Part shown: positions 1-7,958 of the stretch, piece after piece | How positions within the stretch are numbered: position 1 is the stretch's first letter | Layout: each line of letters starts with the position of its first letter | DNA from: an uncultured Paracoccaceae bacterium | GTDB taxonomy: Bacteria > Pseudomonadota > Alphaproteobacteria > Rhodobacterales > Rhodobacteraceae | Assembly (NCBI GenBank): GCA_937927675.1 | Contig: CALBSG010000113.1 | Location: 1-36,291, forward strand | Length of the DNA: 36,291 bases | Direction of reading: 5' to 3' | Notes under the pieces: model-generated | What the model was told of the DNA's origin: nothing | What the model saw: the letters and a program-made list of their open reading frames with translations, nothing else | The model's database searches: none | Translations under genes and position numbers: made by a program

Positions 1-607
1 GCACCATCAGATCGCCATCGAGCAAGCCCCCCACGCACACCAGCACAATGGCCGAGTGCGCCGCGATGTAGCCCAGCTTGTTGGCCGCGCCGGTCTTGGC
101 CGCGATCATCCAGCCTGGGCCCTGGGCAGAGTCACGCGATTGCAATTTCACCTTCCAACCGCCGGTGACCAGCAACTGGCCCAGGCGATGGGCGGCGGCT
201 TCCGGGGTTTCATTCAAAACGCCTTCGGCTTTGTGATGGAAGGCCTTGAGGCTCTGCTCGCGGATGTTTTCCTTGTAGGACTTCAGGTCCGCCAGGATCT
301 TGGGCGTGTTGCGGGCAATGCACAAACTGGTGCTGGTGACCAAAAAAGCCAGGATCAGCAAGAACCACCAAGCGCTGTAAACCGAATGCAACTTGAGGGC
401 TGCAAACACATCGGCCCAGAAAGGGCCAAACTGGTTGACGTAGTTGGCTGATGGCTCGTTTTGCTTGAGCACCGTGCCGATGACCGATGCGATGCAAATG
501 ATGGTCAACAGCGAAATTGCAAAACGCATCGACGACAGCAACTCCATCACGGCTTGCCAGCGAGGGGAGCCGCGTTCAGATTCGGTGCTGGAAGAATCGG
601 TGGTCAT
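1..607 (-). CDS. resB: Cytochrome c biogenesis protein ResB, N-terminal part (cut by window edge)
   Basis: Translating the minus strand from an ATG at 605-607 gives an open frame of about 202 codons that runs off the left edge. It starts MTTDSSSTESERG, then has a hydrophobic helix around residues 28-45 (SMRFAISLLTIICIASVIGT followed by VLKQNEP) and a second around 80-95 (SAWWFLLILAFLVTSTSLCI). This N-terminus is typical of ResB, the membrane subunit that with CcsA delivers haem for covalent attachment to periplasmic c-type cytochromes (system II). A third hydrophobic stretch is seen near the truncated end. The neighbouring cytochrome c4 gene on the same strand is a likely client. System II is usual in Betaproteobacteria, whereas Rhodobacteraceae normally use CcmABC-type system I, which supports a betaproteobacterial origin for this end. 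Confidence 0.9.
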   Translation of the reverse strand, partial: MTTDSSSTESERGSPRWQAVMELLSSMRFAISLLTIICIASVIGTVLKQNEPSANYVNQFGPFWADVFAALKLHSVYSAWWFLLILAFLVTSTSLCIARNTPKILADLKSYKENIREQSLKAFHHKAEGVLNETPEAAAHRLGQLLVTGGWKVKLQSRDSAQGPGWMIAAKTGAANKLGYIAAHSAIVLVCVGGLLDGDLMV

Positions 608-666
608 GGTGCACAAGCCTGGGTGGCGTCCGCAAACGCCACAGAAAAAAGAAAAGGGCCAGAAAC

Positions 667-693
667 GACAAAGGCCGGAAAACCGGCCTTGTC
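667..693 (-). terminator. Probable intrinsic terminator of the cytochrome c4 gene
   Basis: An inverted repeat has an 8-bp core, AAGGCCGG / CCGGCCTT with an AAAA loop, extended by GAC/GTC across one bulged base. It lies between the stop of the cytochrome c4 gene and the start of resB. On the minus strand it is followed by a T-rich run, as expected for a rho-independent terminator of the leftward cytochrome gene. A second imperfect hairpin is visible near 766-787. Confidence 0.6.
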
Positions 694-792
694 AGTTCAA
701 GTTCACAGCCGGATGTCCGATTGTGACCGAGCCTCAGGTGTGGGAGCCGAAGGCCCCATCACCTCCGGGGACAAGCCCCGAGGCCCCAGCGA

Positions 793-1425
793 TCAGCGCA
801 GACCCGCCATGTAGTCGGACACAGCCTTGATTTCGCGGTCGTTCATCTTGGCGGCCACCTGGGTCATCTGGACGCTGTTCTTGCGAACGCCGTCACGGAA
901 AGCGACCAACTGGGCGGTGGTGTAGTCGGCGTGCTGACCCGACACGCGGGGGTATTGGGCAGGCATGCCAGCGCCGTTGGGCGAGTGGCAGCTGGCGCAA
1001 GCAGCGATCTGACGGTCCGGGATGCCACCGCGGTAAATGCGCTCACCCAAAGCCACGGTGTCCTTGTCTTTGGCAAAGCCAGGCTTGGCTGGCTTGGAAG
1101 CGAGCCAGTAGCTGATGTTGCGCATGTCGTCGTCGCTCAAAGCGGCAACCATGCCGCTCATCACGGCGTTGGCACGCTTGCCCGATTTGAATTCGCTCAA
1201 TTGCTTGATCAGGTATTCGGGGTGTTGCTGCGACAGTTTGGGGTTGACCGGGGTGGTCGAGTTGCCGTCAGCGGCGTGGCAAGCGGCGCACATCGCAAAA
1301 GCGGCTTCGCCTTTGGCCAGATCGGGCTTGGCGGCTGCAGGCGCAGCGGCGGGATTGGCCAAAGCAGAACCTGCCACCAAAGCAGACACGGTGGCAGACA
1401 TCAGGAAAGAGACAATTGACTTCAT
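793..1425 (-). CDS. Dihaem cytochrome c4-type protein
   Basis: A 210-residue periplasmic electron carrier. The start chosen is MKSIVSF, which gives a clean signal peptide ending near ALA-N at residues 22-24; twelve codons further upstream are also open but do not look like a signal peptide. Two c-type haem motifs are seen, CAACH at about 46-50 and CASCH at about 143-147, in two homologous cytochrome domains, with Met residues in each half that could act as sixth ligands. This layout and length match cytochrome c4, which passes electrons from the bc1 complex to terminal oxidases. It lies next to resB, whose product would help mature it, and is divergent from engB, an arrangement common in Comamonadaceae. 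Confidence 0.9.
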   Translation of the reverse strand: MKSIVSFLMSATVSALVAGSALANPAAAPAAAKPDLAKGEAAFAMCAACHAADGNSTTPVNPKLSQQHPEYLIKQLSEFKSGKRANAVMSGMVAALSDDDMRNISYWLASKPAKPGFAKDKDTVALGERIYRGGIPDRQIAACASCHSPNGAGMPAQYPRVSGQHADYTTAQLVAFRDGVRKNSVQMTQVAAKMNDREIKAVSDYMAGLR

Positions 1426-1523
1426 GGGGCGTCGTCCAAAGGGTTGGAAGAATGGGCGCAAAACCCAAGGATTCTACAATGAGGTCTGCGTCAGTTTCCT
1501 GACGACCCAAGGTTCCCCCATTT

Positions 1524-2264
1524 ATGAGCTCCAGCCCCCGCGTTTCCAACCCCAAGCCCCAAGCCGCGCCAGCCACACCGAACGCTGTGACGCCCATGGG
1601 CTGGATGCACACCGCCCGCTTCCTGACCACCGCCGCGCAACTGCACCACTTGCCCGCGCTGGACACCCCGGAAATCGCCTTTGTGGGCCGTTCCAACGCC
1701 GGCAAATCCACCTGCATCAACACCCTGACGCAGCAAAAACAGCTGGCTTTTGCCTCCAAAAAACCCGGCCGCACCCAGCACATCAACCTGTTTGCCCTGG
1801 GCAAACAGGGCATCACCGATGCCGTGCTGGCCGACTTGCCCGGCTACGGCTACGCCGCTGTGGCCAAGATGGACAAGCTGCGCTGGCAACAGGTCATGGC
1901 CAATTACCTGGTCAGCCGCGAAAACCTGATGGGCATCGTCATGATGTGCGACCCCCGCCACGGCCTGACCGAGCTGGACGACATCCTGCTGGAAGTCATC
2001 CGCCCACGGGTGGAGCAGGGCTTGAAATTCCTGATCATCCTGACCAAGGCAGACAAGCTCACCCGCGCCGAGCAGGCCAAAGCCCTGTCGATCGCGCGAC
2101 TGCAAGCCGGCGGTGGTGAGGTCAAACTCTTTTCGGCCCTGAAAAAACAGGGCGTGGACGATGTGGCCCAACTGCTGTGGGACTGGACGCACCCGAAAGA
2201 CGGTGCACCAGCGCCCACCCCTGCCGAGCCACCCGAAGACGAACCCGAAGCGCTGGACGAGTGA
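1524..2264 (+). CDS. engB: Ribosome biogenesis GTP-binding protein EngB/YihA/YsxC
   Basis: A 246-residue TRAFAC-class GTPase needed for late assembly of the large ribosomal subunit. The G1 P-loop GRSNAGKS is at about 55-62, G3 DLPGYG at 104-109, G4 TKAD at 174-177 and a G5-like FSALKKQG near 203-210. The family core begins near MGWMHTARF, so about 24 N-terminal residues rich in Pro, Ala and Ser are an extension; an internal start there is possible. A poorly conserved acidic tail ends in EDEPEALDE. It is divergent from the cytochrome c4 gene. Confidence 0.95.
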   Translation: MSSSPRVSNPKPQAAPATPNAVTPMGWMHTARFLTTAAQLHHLPALDTPEIAFVGRSNAGKSTCINTLTQQKQLAFASKKPGRTQHINLFALGKQGITDAVLADLPGYGYAAVAKMDKLRWQQVMANYLVSRENLMGIVMMCDPRHGLTELDDILLEVIRPRVEQGLKFLIILTKADKLTRAEQAKALSIARLQAGGGEVKLFSALKKQGVDDVAQLLWDWTHPKDGAPAPTPAEPPEDEPEALDE

Positions 2265-2291
2265 TCTGATCAGACCACTGCGGATCGCTTC

Positions 2292-3263
2292 ATGACTTGG
2301 AGTGATCCCCTTTTGAAAACCGGCATCCAGACCTGGCAGCAAGCCCTGCCCCATGGCATCACCCTCAGCTGCCGCGCCTGTGGCGATCCCGGCCGCCCCG
2401 TGCTGATGTTCCTGCACGGCTTCCCGGAGGCCGCGTTTGTGTGGGACGAACTGCTGCAACACTTTGCACGCCCCGAAAACGGCGGCTACCGCTGCGTGGC
2501 CCCCAACTTGCGCGGCTACGAACGCTCCAGCGCCCCAGACGATGTCAAGGCCTACCGGGCCAAACATCTGGTGCAAGACAGCGTGGCCCTGATCGAGGTG
2601 GAATGCGGCACCTCTGCACCCTTGGCCGCGTTGATTGCCCACGATTGGGGCGGCGCGGTGGCCTGGAGCCTGGCCAACCAGCACCCCGAACGCCTGCGCC
2701 AGCTGGTCATCATCAACTCACCGCACCCGGGCACGTTTTTGCGCGATCTCAAAGCCGATGCGAACCAGCAAAGCGCCAGCGACTACATGAATTTTTTGAT
2801 ACGAGACGACGCCCAAGCTTTGCTGGCTGAGGACGACTACCGACGGCTATGGGCTTTTTTCACCAACATGGGCGCCGACAGCGGTCCACACGCATGGCTG
2901 ACCGAAGACATCAAACACACTTACCGTGCCGTGTGGCAGCAAGGTTTGGATGGTGCGCTGAACTATTACCGTGCCTCTCCCTTGCGGCCCCCACGTCCCG
3001 AAGACCCGGCAGCGGCCAAGATCAGTTTGCCCATCGAGATGTTGCGCGTGGAAGTGCCCACCCTGGTCATCTGGGCCCTGAAAGACATTGCCCTGCCCCC
3101 CGGGCTGATCGAGGGCCTGGAGGCCTATGTGCCGCAGATGCAACTGCAAACCGTGCCCGAAGGCACGCACTGGGTGGTGCATGAACAGCCCGAGCGCGTG
3201 ATCGGCTGGCTGCAAGCCCGCCGCGACGCCCGCCGATTGGTTTTCGAAGGAGCTGCCGAATGA
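2292..3263 (+). CDS. Alpha/beta-fold hydrolase, epoxide hydrolase-like
   Basis: A 323-residue cytoplasmic alpha/beta hydrolase. The oxyanion motif HGFPE is at about 42-46, NLRGYERSS near 72-80 and the nucleophile elbow AHDWGGAVAW at 116-125, with Asp118 as the probable nucleophile. A late THWVVHEQPERV carries the catalytic His. An HDWGG elbow is typical of the epoxide hydrolase and haloalkane dehalogenase branch rather than Ser esterases; the true substrate is unknown. The start codon is 28 bp after the engB stop. Its stop overlaps the next gene's start as ATGA, but the next gene looks alphaproteobacterial, so this overlap may be an artefact of contig joining, and the last residues may not be native. 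Confidence 0.85.
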   Translation: MTWSDPLLKTGIQTWQQALPHGITLSCRACGDPGRPVLMFLHGFPEAAFVWDELLQHFARPENGGYRCVAPNLRGYERSSAPDDVKAYRAKHLVQDSVALIEVECGTSAPLAALIAHDWGGAVAWSLANQHPERLRQLVIINSPHPGTFLRDLKADANQQSASDYMNFLIRDDAQALLAEDDYRRLWAFFTNMGADSGPHAWLTEDIKHTYRAVWQQGLDGALNYYRASPLRPPRPEDPAAAKISLPIEMLRVEVPTLVIWALKDIALPPGLIEGLEAYVPQMQLQTVPEGTHWVVHEQPERVIGWLQARRDARRLVFEGAAE

Positions 3264-4798
3264 CCCTGCATCAGGCCTTTGACCCCCGGCCCGAAGATCC
3301 GAAAATGGGCGGCATCATCAAGCTGGCACTGCTGGCGGTGGGCGGGCAGGGCGGTGGCGTGCTGACCGGCTGGATTGAAGATCTGGCGCGGGCCAACGGC
3401 TATGCCGCACAGGCGACAAGCGTGGCTGGCGTGGCACAGCGCACCGGTGCGACGGTCTATTATGTGGAAATGGCCCCAGCGGGCGCGGGCACACCGATTT
3501 TTTCGCTGATGCCCGCCGCTGGTGACGTGGACATCATGATCACGGCGGAAATGATGGAGGCGGGGCGGTCGATCCTGCGCGGCTTTGTGACGCCAGATCG
3601 CACGACACTGATCACCTCAACCCACCGGGCGTTGGCGGTTTCAGAAAAGATGGTGCCGGGCGATGGCATCGCCTCCTCTGAGGAGGTGATGGCCGCCGCC
3701 GAAGTTGCCGCGCGCCGCCTGATCGCGGCCGATTTTGATACTTTGGCCGTCAAGGCAGGATCGGTCATCTCAGCAAGCCTCTTTGGCGCGCTGGCCGGGT
3801 CAGAAGCCCTGCCTTTCCCGCGGGAGGCGTTTGAAGCGGCCATCCGCAAGGGGGGCAAAGGAGTGGAACCCTCGCTCCGCGCCTTTGATGTTGGTTATAA
3901 GGCGGCGCAAGGCGGGATCGTGGCCCCCAGCAAAGCGGCGCCCAAACCCGCCATCTCCGCGCCGAAAGGCCCGAAAAAACTGCTGGCGGCTTGGGGGGAA
4001 TTGCAGGCCCGCGCCGATCTTCTGCCGCAAGACGTGGCTGTCTTTGCCCGCGCCGGTTTGAAAAAGGTCACAGAGTTTCAAGATCTTGCTTATGGTCGCG
4101 CATATCTGGACCGGGTGCAGACCGTGCTGGCCCAAGACCGCGCCCCGTATGCCTTTACCCGCGAGGCCGCAAAATACATCGCCAATGCGATGGCCTATGA
4201 CGACATCATCCGCGTCGCCGATGAAAAGACCCGTGCGGGTCGCATGACGCGGATCGCCGGCGAAATGGGCGCCAAGGACAAGCATGTGATGCAGGTGACG
4301 GAATTCCTGCATCCCCGCGCCGACGAATTGGTGTCGCTTCTCCCGGCCAAAATGGGCGCGCGGTGGGCGGCAAACAAGGACCGTATGGCGCTGGTGGATC
4401 GGCTGTTCAACAAGGGCCGCCGGTTGCGTACCGACAGTCTGCGCGGCTTTGCGATGCTGCACTTTCTTGGCGGGCTAAAAGGCTGGCGGCGACGCACCCT
4501 GCGTCATGCTGAGGAAATGGCCCATCTTGACCGCTGGCTGGCCCGCGCGATGGGCTATCTGCCAAAGAACTACGATCTCGCGGTCGAGGTTCTGCGCTGC
4601 CGCCGTCTGGTCAAAGGCTATTCCGACACCCATGCCCGGGGCCTGTCGAAATTTGACCGCGTGCTGACCGCGATTTCGCTGGTCGAGGGGCGCGAAGATG
4701 CAGCACTTTGGGCCGCCCGCCTGCGTGAAGCCGCATTGAAAGATGAAGAGGGTAAGGCGCTGGACGGCGCCATTGCGACGATCCGCAGTTTCGTCTGA
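3260..4798 (+). CDS. Indolepyruvate oxidoreductase subunit beta family protein
   Basis: A 512-residue protein. The N-terminal part (about 20-210) resembles the gamma/beta domain of pyruvate:ferredoxin-type oxidoreductases, with a glycine-rich GGQGGGVLTGW near 28-38 and SVAGVAQRTGAT near 54-65. The C-terminal half (about 240-512) is the long extra domain found in the large IorB proteins of alphaproteobacteria. IorB pairs with a thiamine-diphosphate and FeS alpha subunit (IorA) to oxidise arylpyruvates such as indolepyruvate to aryl-acetyl-CoA. No iorA is present: the gene directly upstream is a betaproteobacterial hydrolase. Start choice is uncertain because it coincides with the suspected contig junction; a short N-terminal segment precedes the conserved domain. 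Confidence 0.85.
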   Translation: MTLHQAFDPRPEDPKMGGIIKLALLAVGGQGGGVLTGWIEDLARANGYAAQATSVAGVAQRTGATVYYVEMAPAGAGTPIFSLMPAAGDVDIMITAEMMEAGRSILRGFVTPDRTTLITSTHRALAVSEKMVPGDGIASSEEVMAAAEVAARRLIAADFDTLAVKAGSVISASLFGALAGSEALPFPREAFEAAIRKGGKGVEPSLRAFDVGYKAAQGGIVAPSKAAPKPAISAPKGPKKLLAAWGELQARADLLPQDVAVFARAGLKKVTEFQDLAYGRAYLDRVQTVLAQDRAPYAFTREAAKYIANAMAYDDIIRVADEKTRAGRMTRIAGEMGAKDKHVMQVTEFLHPRADELVSLLPAKMGARWAANKDRMALVDRLFNKGRRLRTDSLRGFAMLHFLGGLKGWRRRTLRHAEEMAHLDRWLARAMGYLPKNYDLAVEVLRCRRLVKGYSDTHARGLSKFDRVLTAISLVEGREDAALWAARLREAALKDEEGKALDGAIATIRSFV

Positions 4799-4811
4799 CC
4801 CAACCGGGGAA

Positions 4812-4978
4812 CCGGGGGCGCTTCGCCCCCCGGACCCCCTGAGAGTATTTCCAAAGGCGCAAATGAAGGGCGCGGGCCCGTCTTATGGCTTGCGCCTTTT
4901 GAAATACGCTCAAGGGGTGAGGGCAAAGCCCGAGGGGGCGGAACGCCCCCTGTCGCCCGCAGGACAATGCCCTGCGGG
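4812..4978. repeat. Inverted pair of GAGTATTT / GGCGCAA intergenic elements with terminator-like hairpins
   Basis: The gap between the convergent iorB-type and flavin monooxygenase genes holds two facing copies of one element. The left copy has a GGGGGCG-CTT-CGCCCCC hairpin (4814-4830), then CCCCCTGAGAGTATTT and AAAGGCGCAA (4853-4862). The right copy is inverted: TGCGCCTTTTGAAATACGCT (4891-4910), then a GGGGGCG-GAA-CGCCCCC hairpin (4934-4950). A third stem, CCCGCAGG / CCTGCGGG, is at 4956-4978. The hairpins probably terminate both genes. A related unit is seen at 14218-14269. Confidence 0.75.
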
Positions 4979-4992
4979 TTGGGTGTTTTGAG

Positions 4993-6084
4993 TTAACGAA
5001 TGCCCGCCTTGGCCAGACGCGGGAGGACTTCCTCGGCGAAATAGGGGAATTCCTTCAGGTAATCGACGAAGGAGAGCGTCGTGCCGGCAAAGCCCGCGTC
5101 ATGCAGCGAGATGATGCCCGCCGCCACCTGATCGGGCGTGCCGATCAGCGGGAAGCCGCCGTGACCCAAGGCAAAGCCATAGCGGATCTGGGTCAACAGA
5201 TCATGCGGGAACGACAGCGCATGGGCCAGTTGCAGCCGGATCAGGTTGTCGGTCGCTTCCCAATCGGCGTTCTCATCCACGATGTAATGCACCCAGTCGC
5301 GCGCCTCTTTCTCGGTCGGGCGGCAGACGACATGGCTGAAGGTCAGCACGCCGACCTTGCGGTTCTTGGCGGCGGCCTGTTGATGCAGGGCCGCGATTTC
5401 CTCCTTGGAGCGGGCAAGGTCGATGGCCGGGGTGAACAGGAAATTGGCGTTGTCGGTGGCAAACTCGCGTCCTTGCGGGCTGCCTGCGGCGTTCAGAACC
5501 GGGACCGAACCGCGGATCGGTGCAGGGTCACCTTTCAGGCCTTTGATGTTCTTGAAGTATTTTCCGTCCCAATCGAAATGCTCTTTCGAGGACCATGTTT
5601 TCTTGATGAGGTCATACCATTCCTGCGCATAGCCATAGCGGGTTTCATGGTCGTCCGGCAGGGCCATGCCAAGGGCTTCGTATTCGGGCTTGTTCCAGCC
5701 TGCCACGATGTTCAGACCAGCGCGGCCATGGCCGATCTGGTCGATGGTGGCGATCTGCTTGGCGATCACAACGGGGTGGTTTGCCGTGGTGTGGATGGTG
5801 GCGAAAACCGAGATATCCTTGGTCTGGGCCAGAAGGCCCGCCGCCCAAGTCATGGTTTCCAAAACGCCGCCATGGAAATCGGTCGGCCCGCCATAGCCAA
5901 TCCAGCGCGCGATCGGCAGCATGAAATCAATGCCTGCCGTATCCAACAGTTTGGCCAGCGCAAGGTTGTTGTCCCACGAATTCACCCAGCGTTCCTTCGC
6001 TTGGGTGGGGGTCATCCCCGACGAGCAGTTTGTCGAAAAGGTGCCCAGCTTGAAGCCGCCGGAGAGCATCCGGTTCTGTGTCAT
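4993..6084 (-). CDS. LLM-class flavin-dependent monooxygenase, RutA-like
   Basis: A 363-residue luciferase-like TIM-barrel flavoprotein, the family's usual length. Motifs shared with RutA-type monooxygenases include GYGGPTDFHGG, ETMTWAAGLL, HPVVIAKQIATIDQIGHGRA and GLNIVAGWNKPEYEALGM in the N-terminal half, and the loop HDAGFAGTTLSFVDY near the C-terminus. RutA opens the uracil ring using reduced FMN and oxygen. No rut genes are nearby, so the substrate here is unknown; an aromatic or heterocyclic compound is plausible given the neighbouring catabolic genes. The start at 6084 has an AGGGAACT ribosome site and a TATAAT-like box (6113-6118, minus strand) upstream. It is divergent from a winged-helix regulator that may control it. 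Confidence 0.85.
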   Translation of the reverse strand: MTQNRMLSGGFKLGTFSTNCSSGMTPTQAKERWVNSWDNNLALAKLLDTAGIDFMLPIARWIGYGGPTDFHGGVLETMTWAAGLLAQTKDISVFATIHTTANHPVVIAKQIATIDQIGHGRAGLNIVAGWNKPEYEALGMALPDDHETRYGYAQEWYDLIKKTWSSKEHFDWDGKYFKNIKGLKGDPAPIRGSVPVLNAAGSPQGREFATDNANFLFTPAIDLARSKEEIAALHQQAAAKNRKVGVLTFSHVVCRPTEKEARDWVHYIVDENADWEATDNLIRLQLAHALSFPHDLLTQIRYGFALGHGGFPLIGTPDQVAAGIISLHDAGFAGTTLSFVDYLKEFPYFAEEVLPRLAKAGIR

Positions 6085-6202
6085 GGTCAGTTCCCTGTTG
6101 GTTGGAGGTTTGATTATATTTTATGTTTGAAAGTCTATCTTAAAAACCCTTTGCGTCAACGGTTTTCCCAAGGCAGGTTGGCATCTGGCAAAGGATCGGC
6201 GC
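6085..6202. promoter_or_regulatory. Divergent control region of monooxygenase and winged-helix regulator
   Basis: The 118-bp gap between two divergent genes has an AT-rich patch (about 6110-6146) in an otherwise GC-rich region. A perfect TATAAT lies on the minus strand at 6113-6118, about 30 bp before the monooxygenase start; no clear -35 box is seen. No palindrome matching the TTTCAAGCTTGAAA site of the anthranilate region was found, only partial matches such as TTTGAAAG. Confidence 0.4.
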
Positions 6203-6757
6203 ATGACGAAAAAAAACCTTCAAACTCAAATAAATGCGGCGGATACGTCTTTGGATCGGCGCTGGCACCTTGCCCAGTCGGGCACAGAGGTGGACACGAC
6301 CGAGTTGGAGTTTGCCCTGATGCGGGCGTTTGAGGGATTCGGTCGCTGGCAGTCGGAATGTCTTGCGTCGGTCTGCGACCTTGCGGCGACGGGGCCGGAA
6401 AACGCCATGCTGCATATCATCCGGATGAATGATCGGCCGAAATCGCTCAAGGAAATCGCCCGGCTGATGAACCGCGATGATGTGCCCAATATCCAATACA
6501 GCCTTCGCAAGCTTTTGGGGGCGGGGCTGATCGTGCGGCAGGGTGCCGGGCGGTCGGGGGTGACCTATGATTGCACCGACGAGGGGCGCCGGGTGACAGA
6601 CGACTATGCGATCTTGCGGCGCAAACTCTTGCTGGCCGAAATTGCCGACATGCCGGGCTTTGCCCAGAGACTGGCCGAGGCGGGGCGGACCCTGAGCCTG
6701 CTGTCGGGCGTCTATGAGGAGATCGCCCGCGTCGCCGCCACCCACCGGCGGGGGTGA
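6203..6757 (+). CDS. Winged-helix (MarR-like) transcriptional regulator
   Basis: A 184-residue cytoplasmic DNA-binding protein. Residues about 75-135 form a winged helix: KSLKEIARLMNRDDVPNIQY, then SLRKLLGAGLIVRQGAGRSGVTYDCTDEGRR, resembling the recognition helix and wing of MarR-type regulators. Predicted helices on both sides could form a dimer interface. It is divergent from the flavin monooxygenase at 4993-6084, the usual arrangement for a local regulator of that gene. The ligand is unknown. Its 3' end faces the kynureninase-like gene across a palindromic gap. Confidence 0.8.
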   Translation: MTKKNLQTQINAADTSLDRRWHLAQSGTEVDTTELEFALMRAFEGFGRWQSECLASVCDLAATGPENAMLHIIRMNDRPKSLKEIARLMNRDDVPNIQYSLRKLLGAGLIVRQGAGRSGVTYDCTDEGRRVTDDYAILRRKLLLAEIADMPGFAQRLAEAGRTLSLLSGVYEEIARVAATHRRG

Positions 6758-6786
6758 GCGGGGTGGGCGGCGGAGGCCTTCGGCTC

Positions 6787-6830
6787 GCATGAAATCCAGG
6801 ATTTCATGCTTGGATATTTAGACCAAGATA
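6787..6830. repeat. Palindrome plus CCAAGAT-type intergenic element at convergent gene ends
   Basis: A perfect 11-bp inverted repeat, GCATGAAATCC-A-GGATTTCATGC (6787-6809), is followed by TGGATATTTAGACCAAGATA (6811-6830). The second part matches the element near 31901-31920 (TATCTTGGTAAAAATACTCC read on the other strand). It sits between two convergent genes and can serve as a bidirectional terminator. It overlaps the last codons and stop of the kynureninase-like gene. Confidence 0.7.
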
Positions 6831-7958
6831 AAGGCCTTTGCGCAGCAGGTTTGACAGGGCCTTGTGCAGGGCTTGCACGCCCGTGTCGGTGGTGATGATG
6901 CCGGGCGACAGGCGCAGGGTTTGGCTGCGGTGATCGGTGGTGATGCCCATGCCGCGCAAGGTGGCGACGATCTCGCTGGCGGGGTGGCTGTCGGGCAGGC
7001 GCAGCATGACCGACCCGCCGCGCTTTGCCTCGGCCCGTGGTGTGACGGGGGGCAGCGCAAGGTCGTCGGCCATGGCAAAAAGCTGCGCGGTCAAGTGGCG
7101 GTTATGGGCAAGGATCGCCGCGTGGTCTTGGGCGGCGTGCCAATCCATGGCGGGAAGGCTGGCCAGGGCCGACAGGCACGACGGTGTGCCATTGTCAAAG
7201 CGGCGGATGTCGGGGGCATAAGAGAACCGGGTGATGTCCCAGTTGAAGGGGTTTTCTTGGCTGAACCAGCCGCGCAGTTCAGGGGTCAGGTGCGGGGTCA
7301 GGCGCGGGGAGACATAAAGGATGCCGGCGCCCGGTGTGCCGCACATCCATTTCAGGCTGGTCGTGACGGTAAAATCCACCTCGGGCGCGTTCACGTCAAA
7401 GGGGATCAGCCCGACGCCTTGGGTCACATCGACGCCGATCAGGCTGCCCATGCGGCGGCCATGGGCGACCATCGCGGGCAGGTTGATGCGGTGCGAGGTG
7501 GTGGAGGAGACCCAGGTCAGAAGTGCAAGCCCGACATCGGGCGTCCAGGCGTCGAGAAAGTCCTCATCGTCGACATGGGCGGCGCCTTGGCGGAAGGGCA
7601 CGGTTTTCAGGGTGAAGCCGTATTTTTCCGCCATGCCGTTCAGAAGGAAGTGGTTTGACGGGAAGCAATCGGCGCCGACAAGGATTGTACGACCGTGCAG
7701 GTGCCCCTTGGGCAGGGATTGCAACAGGCTGTGGAAGGCCGAGGTGACGTTTTCAAAGGTGGTCACCGTGTTGAGGGCCGCATTCAGGATCGCGCGCCAG
7801 CGGTCGATGAAGCGGGCGCGCAGCGGCAGGACATAGCCCCATTGGCTGTCGTCTGCCTTGCCCCAGACCCCCGCGAAATCGTTCAGCGCGCGGGCAAGAT
7901 CGGCGTCTTTGCCCGGATACATGCCGATGGAGTGGTAGAGAAAATATGCGTCGGTCAT
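6804..7958 (-). CDS. Kynureninase-like class V aminotransferase (PLP enzyme)
   Basis: A 384-residue fold-type I PLP enzyme. Visible features are GVDVTQG at about 175-181, whose Asp177 should contact the pyridine nitrogen, and TTSLKWMCGTPGAG at 199-212, with Lys203 as the probable Schiff-base lysine. FENVTSAFHSLL near 68-79 is the cofactor phosphate region. The family spans kynureninases and cysteine desulfurase-like proteins; similarity to kynureninase is in the fold and PLP site rather than full identity of motifs. It is last in a leftward operon after enoyl-CoA hydratase and hydroxyacyl-CoA dehydrogenase, with an ATGA overlap, so it probably acts in anthranilate or kynurenine-related catabolism. 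The final residues (LGLNIQA) are encoded by a dispersed repeat, suggesting a changed C-terminus. Confidence 0.8.
   Translation of the reverse strand: MTDAYFLYHSIGMYPGKDADLARALNDFAGVWGKADDSQWGYVLPLRARFIDRWRAILNAALNTVTTFENVTSAFHSLLQSLPKGHLHGRTILVGADCFPSNHFLLNGMAEKYGFTLKTVPFRQGAAHVDDEDFLDAWTPDVGLALLTWVSSTTSHRINLPAMVAHGRRMGSLIGVDVTQGVGLIPFDVNAPEVDFTVTTSLKWMCGTPGAGILYVSPRLTPHLTPELRGWFSQENPFNWDITRFSYAPDIRRFDNGTPSCLSALASLPAMDWHAAQDHAAILAHNRHLTAQLFAMADDLALPPVTPRAEAKRGGSVMLRLPDSHPASEIVATLRGMGITTDHRSQTLRLSPGIITTDTGVQALHKALSNLLRKGLYLGLNIQA

Noticed and set aside
1491..2684. 397-codon minus-strand frame opposite engB and the hydrolase
   Set aside because: It spans two good plus-strand genes and has no recognisable motif.
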